Source: Pseudomarimonas sp964350895 (GTDB taxonomy: Bacteria > Pseudomonadota > Gammaproteobacteria > Xanthomonadales > Xanthomonadaceae). From it: a stretch of 11,375 bases of DNA. The DNA is taken from the NCBI GenBank assembly GCA_964350895.1, contig CAYGMG010000128.1, forward strand, positions 1 to 11,375, read 5' to 3'. Within the stretch, counting starts at the first letter, position 1. Every line of letters starts with the position of its first letter. Below are positions 6,334 to 11,375 of the stretch, one piece after another. The position numbers and the translations under genes were made by a program. Below the pieces are notes generated by a model that worked only from the letters and a program-made list of their open reading frames with translations, did not search any database and was not told the DNA's origin.

Positions 6334-8463
6334 TCAGCGGATCAGTCGCGCTGCCGGCAGTCTTGGCAGGCTGGGCCAAAGAGCATCCCAGGGCTCCGGC
6401 CTATGGCACAGGTAGCCTTGCACGCGATCCACGCCGAGCAGTCGCAGCGCCTCGAGCGCGGCCTGGGTCTCTACGCGCTCGGCGATCGACCCCGCGCCGA
6501 CGATTCTTGCAGCGTCGACAAAACAGCGAATTGCGGTGGCGCCGAGCCGGTCGTCCGGCAGTGACTCGACAAACTGACCGTCGATCTTCAGCCAGTCAAT
6601 GGGCAGCTTGCGCAGATAGCTGAAGGAGGAGGCGCCGGCGCCGAAATCGTCCAGTGCCACGCTGACCCCGAGATCGCGCAGGCGGCTCATGAAGCGCGCC
6701 GCATCGCCCAGATTTCCGATCACCGATGTTTCGGTGATCTCTATGCAAAGGCGCGTGCAGCAGCCGCTTCCGGCCTCTCCAAGCCGGGCCAGGATGTCGT
6801 CCCGGAAGCTGCGATCACCAATCGACTGACCGGACAGGTTCACCGCGACGACGACTTCGGCGCGGGCATCGACATGCAGCCGGTCGATGACCTTGCCGAG
6901 CACCCAGCGATCGATCGCTGGGGCGATCCGGAAGCGTTCGGCAGCCGGCAGGAAAGCGCCGGGAGGCACCAGCGAGCCGTCCTCGGCACGTAGTCGCAGC
7001 AGGGCCTCGACGTGCGCACTGGCACCCCTTGGCTGGATCTCGTCGATGCGCTGCAAGTGCAGTTCGAAGGCGTCGGCTTCGAGCGCGTCGGTGAGCCGTT
7101 GCACCCAGACCATCCGCCCGCGAACCTCGGCGGCGGCGCCGCGCTCCTGCCAGATCTTGACCTGATGGCCGCCGGCTTCCTTGGCTGCGTAGCAGGCGGT
7201 GTCGGCAGCCTGCATCAGCGGCTCGCAGTGGTTGAGGCTGCCGTCCACCACCACCAGGCCAATCGACGCACCAACCCTGAACCGCGCCCCCTCGTACTCA
7301 AAGCGGAATGCCCCGAGCTGCTGCAGGACGGTCTCGGCAACGCGCAGCGCGGCATCCAGGCTGCAATGTGGAAGCAGGATGCCGAACTCGTCGCCACCCA
7401 GCCGGGCGATCACATCCGAGCTGCGGACCGCCGCTTCCAGCAGCGCGGAGACTTCGCGCAGCATCTGGTCGCCGACTGGATGGCCGCAGGTGTCGTTGAC
7501 CACCTTGAAGTGATCGAGGTCGACGTACATCAGGCTATGCACGGCGCCGTCGTGGATCGCCGAGGCCAGCGCGGCAGCCAGCCGGGCATCGAACTCGGCG
7601 CGGTTGAACAGCCCGGTCAGCGAGTCGTGCACCGCGCGGTCGGCCATCTCCCGGGACAGCCGGCGACGTTCGGTGACGTCGTGGAAGACGATCACGCCGC
7701 CGACCAGCCGGCCGCGGTCGTTGAAGATCGGCGCCGCGGAATCCTCCACCGCCACCTCGCGGCCGTCGCGTGCCAGCAGGACGGTGTCGTCCAGCATCCC
7801 GGTCGGACGCCGATCACGCATCGCCGCGCTCAGTGGGTTGGGCGCCGGATGCCGGCTGCCCTCGGTGACCAGGTCGAGCACCAGCTGGACCGGTTTGCCA
7901 AGCGCTTCCGCCGCGCTCCAGCCGCTCATCGCCTCGGCGGTGGGGTTCATCCAGGTGATGCGCTCGTCGACATCGGTGGTCAGCACCCCATCGGCGATGC
8001 TCTGCAGGACCACCCTCAGCCAGGCTTCGCGATCGCGCAGGGCGTTCTCCGCCCGATTGCGCCGGGCCATTTCCGCATCGACCCGATCGAGCTGCTCGCG
8101 CAGAGCGACGAAGCGCCGCACGGCCTCCCAGTGCGGCTTGAGCGCAACGAGGAAACCGCCGTCCCAGCCCTCTGACCCCGACAGGTGGGACAGGGTGGCC
8201 TGCAGGCCCTTGCTGTCGCGGGCATCGCGGAAGTGCAGGCGAACCGGCAGAGCCTGGGTGCTGCGGCGACACTCGGCCATGCGCTGGATCAGTTCCGCGC
8301 CATCCAGCAGGCGATCGCACAGCGGCTGATCCTGCGCCGTGGCGATGCCGGGGAGCAACTCGCAGGCGTGCCGGCTGCTGCGCAGCAGCCGGCCGCGCTC
8401 GTCGAGCAGCAGCAGGGGCATGGGAAGCAGGTCGAAGAGCTGGTCGAGATCCGGGACAGACAT
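6334..8463 (-). CDS. PAS-PAS-GGDEF-EAL cyclic di-GMP synthase/phosphodiesterase
   Basis: Predicted 709-residue cytoplasmic protein with no clear membrane segment. Order: a degenerate PAS-like region (about 5-110), a helical or coiled linker (about 112-148), a PAS domain (about 148-265, ending VFHDVTERRRLSREM), GGDEF (about 275-435) and EAL (about 450-700). GGDEF is intact (356-360) and RSSD (347-350) sits five residues before it, matching the product-inhibition I-site. EAL catalytic positions are all present: E486, N542, E575, D605, D606, K626, E662 and Q682. Both diguanylate cyclase and phosphodiesterase activity are therefore plausible. Small departures are EALLRL for the usual EALLRW and AERVE for AEGVE. 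I took the ATG at 8463, 4 bases after the stop of the MetOD1-like gene, over a TTG at 8499 that would overlap it; neither has a strong Shine-Dalgarno, so translational coupling is likely. The PAS domains probably receive the signal; the ligand is unknown. Confidence 0.95.
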   Translation of the reverse strand: MSVPDLDQLFDLLPMPLLLLDERGRLLRSSRHACELLPGIATAQDQPLCDRLLDGAELIQRMAECRRSTQALPVRLHFRDARDSKGLQATLSHLSGSEGWDGGFLVALKPHWEAVRRFVALREQLDRVDAEMARRNRAENALRDREAWLRVVLQSIADGVLTTDVDERITWMNPTAEAMSGWSAAEALGKPVQLVLDLVTEGSRHPAPNPLSAAMRDRRPTGMLDDTVLLARDGREVAVEDSAAPIFNDRGRLVGGVIVFHDVTERRRLSREMADRAVHDSLTGLFNRAEFDARLAAALASAIHDGAVHSLMYVDLDHFKVVNDTCGHPVGDQMLREVSALLEAAVRSSDVIARLGGDEFGILLPHCSLDAALRVAETVLQQLGAFRFEYEGARFRVGASIGLVVVDGSLNHCEPLMQAADTACYAAKEAGGHQVKIWQERGAAAEVRGRMVWVQRLTDALEADAFELHLQRIDEIQPRGASAHVEALLRLRAEDGSLVPPGAFLPAAERFRIAPAIDRWVLGKVIDRLHVDARAEVVVAVNLSGQSIGDRSFRDDILARLGEAGSGCCTRLCIEITETSVIGNLGDAARFMSRLRDLGVSVALDDFGAGASSFSYLRKLPIDWLKIDGQFVESLPDDRLGATAIRCFVDAARIVGAGSIAERVETQAALEALRLLGVDRVQGYLCHRPEPWDALWPSLPRLPAARLIR

Positions 8464-8467
8464 GTGC

Positions 8468-8974
8468 TCAGGCCCGGCGGTACTGGCGTGCCCCGGCAAT
8501 CGGGGCCGCGGAATCGAGATGGATCACCACCCGGCAGCGGCCGTCGCCGGCGGCGATGGTTTCCTCGAGAGTGACCTGGGCAAAGCCGCGGTGCTCGGCG
8601 GCGATGGTGCCGAACACGTTGGACGTCATCATGCACAGGGACGGCCGACCGAGCACCTTGTCCCCGAACGGGCAGGCGTCGTTGACCAGGATGATTCGCC
8701 CCGCCTCGACCGCCTCGATGCTGAAGCCGCCGTTGATCCGGCGCTTGAGGTCGACCAGCACCTTGGCCAGTTGCCCGACCGGCCAGTCACCCTCGCCCAG
8801 ATGCGGGCGGTACAGGGCGTCGATGCGGCTGCCGATGCGCTGCCCGACCAAGGCGATGAAGCCGCGCGCCTCTTCTAGCCCGACCACTTCCTCGATCAAT
8901 CCGGAGAGCTCGCCGAGCAGGTCGCGGACGAACAGGTCGCGATCCAGTGCCAGTGCCGCGCTTGAGGGCTCCAT
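8468..8974 (-). CDS. MetOD1-like (methanogen output domain 1) small protein
   Basis: Predicted 168-residue soluble protein without signal peptide. It has an N-terminal helical region (about 10-60) and a C-terminal domain with CPFG (C101), PSLCMMTSNVFG (C114) and an AAGDGRCRVVIHL ending (C147). This pattern resembles methanogen output domain 1, a V4R-related sensor-like fold found beside or fused to signalling domains. The three spaced cysteines could bind a metal or small ligand, which is inference. The ATG at 8974 has GGAG 7 bases upstream. The stop lies 4 bases before the PAS-GGDEF-EAL gene, so the two are almost surely co-transcribed and may form a sensor/output pair. The family call rests on remembered motifs and was not searched. 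An alternative is a more general V4R-like protein. Confidence 0.72.
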   Translation of the reverse strand: MEPSSAALALDRDLFVRDLLGELSGLIEEVVGLEEARGFIALVGQRIGSRIDALYRPHLGEGDWPVGQLAKVLVDLKRRINGGFSIEAVEAGRIILVNDACPFGDKVLGRPSLCMMTSNVFGTIAAEHRGFAQVTLEETIAAGDGRCRVVIHLDSAAPIAGARQYRRA

Positions 8975-9150
8975 GACCGATCTCCACGCTATCGCAGGGC
9001 TGCTGTCCGACTATCGCCCCCGGCGCAACCGACGCGGGGGCAGCCTTCGTTGGAGTCTACGCGGGAAAACTGCCGCCGTGTCCACGCCGGGTGAATGTCC
9101 CACCATCCTGCGTCTGCGTCGCGTCAGCAACCTAACAGCTTGCTCCGCCG

Positions 9151-9188
9151 AGCGCAGCGGGGCAGGCAGTGCCCGGCCCCGCTGCGCT
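9151..9188 (-). terminator. Hairpin after the S9 peptidase gene, possible terminator
   Basis: AGCGCAGCGGGG (9151-9162) and CCCCGCTGCGCT (9177-9188) form a perfect 12-bp stem with a 14-base loop, starting 14 bases past the S9 stop codon. No T run follows, so it is a weak or factor-assisted terminator at best, or a short repeat. The rest of the 228-base gap (8975-9202) shows no recognisable promoter boxes, although it must serve the MetOD1-like gene. Confidence 0.45.
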
Positions 9189-9202
9189 GTCGGTCGCTGC
9201 GC

Positions 9203-11170
9203 TCAGCCCTGCGGGGGCGTGGGCGCGTCCCCCTTGAGGTACTTGTCGAGGAAGGCGCGCACCCGGCCATAGCCCTCGATCTGGTTCTTCTTCTTGGAGA
9301 AACCGTGGCCCTCGTCGTCAAACACCACGTACTCGACCGGGACCTCGTTCTTCTGCACCGCGGCGACGATGTCATCGGACTCGGGCTTGATCACCCGCGG
9401 GTCATTGGCGCCCTGCAGGACCATCAGCGGGACATTGATCTTGTCGGCGTGGAACAGCGGCGAGGTTTCGATCAGGAAGTCGCGCTGGGTTTCCGGGTTG
9501 CCGATCTCCTTGTACAGCGCCTCGCGGAAGCTCTCCCAGTAAGGCGGGATGCTTTCCAGGGTGCGCAACCAGTTGGAGACGCCGAAGATGTTCACTCCGA
9601 CCTTGAACTCGCCCGGCTGGAAGGCCAGCGCCGAGAGCACCATGTAGCCGCCATAGCTGCCGCCGATGATGCCGATCCTGTCGGGGTCGACGTAGTCCAG
9701 GGTCTGCAGGTACTTCTTGGCCTCGACGGTGTCCCACAGCGGCTCGCGGCCGTGCTTGCCGTCATCGGCGGCGAAGAAGGTCTTGCCATAGCCCGAGCTG
9801 CCGCGGTTGTTGATGCCGAGCACCACGTAGCCGTGGTTGGCCAGGTACTGGATGAAGGCGCTGTGGCCGCGGGTGGTCTGTCCGCCCGGGCCGCCGTGCA
9901 CCCAGACCAGGGCCGGTGCCTTGTTCTCGGCCGTGGCCTGGTGCGGCTTCCACAGGATGTTGGGGATCTCCATCCCGTCGAAGCTCGCAAAGCGCACGAC
10001 TTCCGAGGCCACCAGGTCCTTCGGGTCGATCGCCGGGTTCAGCGAGCTGGTCAGCGCGCGCGGCTGGCCGCCGAATTCGAGCACGTAGAGATCGCTCGGC
10101 TGGCGGTCGCCATTGAGGTAGAAGGCCATGCGCTGTTCGCTACGGGCGACGCTGACACCGCGGATCTCGCCTTCGGGCAGGGCCGGCAGCGGCTGCTCGG
10201 CCATGCTGGCGGCATCGAACAGTCGCACCTTGGTGCTGCCGTCCTCATTGGTGCCGATGACCAGATACTTGCCATGGTGCGAGAAGTAGGCGTAGACGAT
10301 GTCCCAGTCCGCCTGGCGCACCGGCTCATGGGTCCAGTCGCCGAGTTTCACCCGCCGCAGCGCAGCGAACTCGCCGGCGTCGTTGGCGGTGTAGTACAGC
10401 CACTGGTTGTCCGGGCTGAAGTCCTGAGCGTCGAACGCGGCCTCACCTTCGTGCGCGGAAACATGGGTCACCTTGCCACTGGCGACTTCCAGCACGTAGA
10501 GGTCGGAGTCGTTGGTGGTGTTGGCCTTGCCAAGCGCGATCCAGGCGCCGTCACCCGAGATGCCCGCCGGCTGGTAGCCCTCGGTGTTCTCGAAGATGCG
10601 TTCCGACTCGTAGCTCTTCGCATCGAAGCGGTAGATGTCGAAGAAGCGCGGATCGCGGCCGTTGTGGGCGACGAAGAAGGCGCTGCCGTCGTGGCTGAAG
10701 CCGGCGAAATCCGCCTTGAGGTTTTCGCCCGGGGTGAGGTCGCGCTCGCTGCCGTCGGCCTCCCGCACGAACAGGTGGTTCAGCTCATTGCCGGCCTGGT
10801 CACGGGTCAACAGCACCCGGTCATCGTCGGGGAAGTAGGCAACGGCATAGCTGTTGTCGGTGCTCGACTCGGTCACCGCGGTCCAGTCGCCGCCAGTCAC
10901 CGGCATGCTGTAGACATTCCACACGCCATTCTTGTTCGACGAGAACAGGATCTTTGACTCGTCGGCGCTGAACGAGGCGCCGCCGACGCCGGTCGAGGCA
11001 ACAAACTCCTCGATGGTGTACTGCTTGCTTGGACGCGCCGGCTCGGCGCTCGCTGCAGGCGCTATGCCCGGCGCAGGCGGGGGATCGGCCTGCTGACAGC
11101 CTGCAGCGAAGAGCAGGGGTGTGGCGATCAAGCAAACGGCCAGCAGCCGCCATGAACGGGCATCACGCAT
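9203..11170 (-). CDS. S9 family prolyl oligopeptidase-type serine peptidase, predicted lipoprotein
   Basis: Predicted 655-residue peptidase. The N-terminus is a lipoprotein signal: hydrophobic residues 8-22, then FAAGCQQ with C25 as the lipidation site; Q at +2 suggests the outer membrane. A beta-propeller with repeated WD40/TolB-like blades (about 45-400; examples ISGDGAWIALG and FSPDNQWLYYTAN) precedes an alpha/beta hydrolase domain (about 400-655). Oxyanion motif HGGPGG starts at H425, NNRGSSGYGKTF follows, and the triad is S505 (GGSYGGYM), D590 (GANDPRV) and H622 (EGHGFSKKK). S9 enzymes cleave short peptides, often as dipeptidyl or acylaminoacyl peptidases; which specificity applies cannot be read here. 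The start at 11170 has GGGAG 8 bases upstream and opens the signal peptide; an in-frame start at 11302 adds 44 residues with no signal character. It is a single gene, separated by 228 bases from the next unit. Likely role: peptide breakdown at the cell envelope. Confidence 0.95.
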   Translation of the reverse strand: MRDARSWRLLAVCLIATPLLFAAGCQQADPPPAPGIAPAASAEPARPSKQYTIEEFVASTGVGGASFSADESKILFSSNKNGVWNVYSMPVTGGDWTAVTESSTDNSYAVAYFPDDDRVLLTRDQAGNELNHLFVREADGSERDLTPGENLKADFAGFSHDGSAFFVAHNGRDPRFFDIYRFDAKSYESERIFENTEGYQPAGISGDGAWIALGKANTTNDSDLYVLEVASGKVTHVSAHEGEAAFDAQDFSPDNQWLYYTANDAGEFAALRRVKLGDWTHEPVRQADWDIVYAYFSHHGKYLVIGTNEDGSTKVRLFDAASMAEQPLPALPEGEIRGVSVARSEQRMAFYLNGDRQPSDLYVLEFGGQPRALTSSLNPAIDPKDLVASEVVRFASFDGMEIPNILWKPHQATAENKAPALVWVHGGPGGQTTRGHSAFIQYLANHGYVVLGINNRGSSGYGKTFFAADDGKHGREPLWDTVEAKKYLQTLDYVDPDRIGIIGGSYGGYMVLSALAFQPGEFKVGVNIFGVSNWLRTLESIPPYWESFREALYKEIGNPETQRDFLIETSPLFHADKINVPLMVLQGANDPRVIKPESDDIVAAVQKNEVPVEYVVFDDEGHGFSKKKNQIEGYGRVRAFLDKYLKGDAPTPPQG

Positions 11171-11234
11171 CGGTGGACTCCCTCGGGAAAGCGACCAGTG
11201 TAGTCCTGCTTGCCGAATCGGCGGAGTGCCAGAG

Positions 11235-11254
11235 GCTGAGGTGAGCTGAGGTGA
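11235..11254. repeat. Tandem 10-base direct repeat upstream of the S9 gene
   Basis: GCTGAGGTGA occurs twice without a gap, 65 to 84 bases before the S9 start codon. Two sites one helical turn apart fit a regulator binding on one face of the DNA, but a chance repeat is also possible. No clear promoter boxes were seen in 11171-11353. Confidence 0.4.
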
Positions 11255-11353
11255 ACAGATCGAAGACAAAGTGTCCGGTGGCGGTCCCTGGCTCGGCGCC
11301 AAGGACGCAGGCGGGCGCGAAGCTGCCGCTCGCAGGGCACGCCGGCGAGCTGT

Positions 11354-11375
11354 TGTGGGAGCGGATCGTATCCGC
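11354..11375 (+). repeat. REP-like unit cut by the window edge
   Basis: These 22 bases are identical to the first 22 of the arm at 369-398 and include the GCGGAT-CGT-ATCCGC hairpin. A GCCGGC hexamer lies a few bases before both copies. The unit probably continues beyond the window. Confidence 0.8.

Noticed and set aside
5760..6623. Plus-strand frame of 287 codons across the fasciclin upstream region
   Set aside because: It overlaps two real genes, is arginine-rich in its unique part and has no recognisable domain.
7012..8175. 387-codon plus-strand frame opposite the GGDEF-EAL gene
   Set aside because: The minus-strand domains are unmistakable, so the opposite frame is taken as chance.
8464..8499. 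TTG at 8499 as an earlier start for the GGDEF-EAL protein
   Set aside because: It would overlap the upstream gene by 32 bases and has no Shine-Dalgarno; the ATG at 8463 lies just after the upstream stop.
9095..10957. 620-codon open frame on the plus strand opposite the S9 peptidase gene
   Set aside because: It is a shadow frame in GC-rich DNA. The minus strand encodes a complete peptidase with all catalytic motifs, while this frame has no recognisable domain.

Overview
The window is high-GC DNA with seven predicted genes, all on the minus strand, coding-dense except for a repeat-rich first 668 bases. No RNA gene, CRISPR array, phage or transposase gene was found. The host is most likely a gammaproteobacterium of the Xanthomonadales/Lysobacterales. 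This is inferred from the gene content, the GC-rich coding style and a short palindromic repeat of the 'GTGGGAGCGG...CCGC' type that is scattered through such genomes. The genus cannot be named.

Layout, in the direction of transcription (high to low coordinates): (1) 11170-9203, a predicted lipoprotein serine peptidase of family S9 with an intact Ser-Asp-His triad. (2) 8974-6334, a two-gene unit: a small cysteine-containing protein resembling methanogen output domain 1 (MetOD1), then a PAS-PAS-GGDEF-EAL protein predicted to make and break cyclic di-GMP, with all main catalytic residues present. (3) 6053-5574, a secreted single-domain fasciclin protein followed by hairpins and a good intrinsic terminator. 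(4) 5408-669, a tightly packed three-gene operon: a secreted cytochrome-c-like protein with an unusual CX3CH motif, a large secreted DUF1800 protein with a duplicated N-terminal module, and a Tat-exported DUF1501 protein. The first two genes overlap as ATGA, and the second and third are 10 bases apart with the Shine-Dalgarno sequence inside the previous stop codon.

The DUF1800-DUF1501 pair is known from sequence surveys but has no settled biochemical role to my knowledge. Here it is joined to a possible haem protein and a tandem module, which makes it the best candidate for an undescribed exported system. The MetOD1-like/GGDEF-EAL pair looks like a sensor and c-di-GMP output unit.

The first 668 bases hold three different repeat structures: a 166-base imperfect palindrome with terminal inverted repeats bounded by CTAG (MITE-like), a 30-base perfect inverted pair of REP-like units, and another hairpin pair that may also end the operon transcript. 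One more REP-like unit runs off the right edge of the window.
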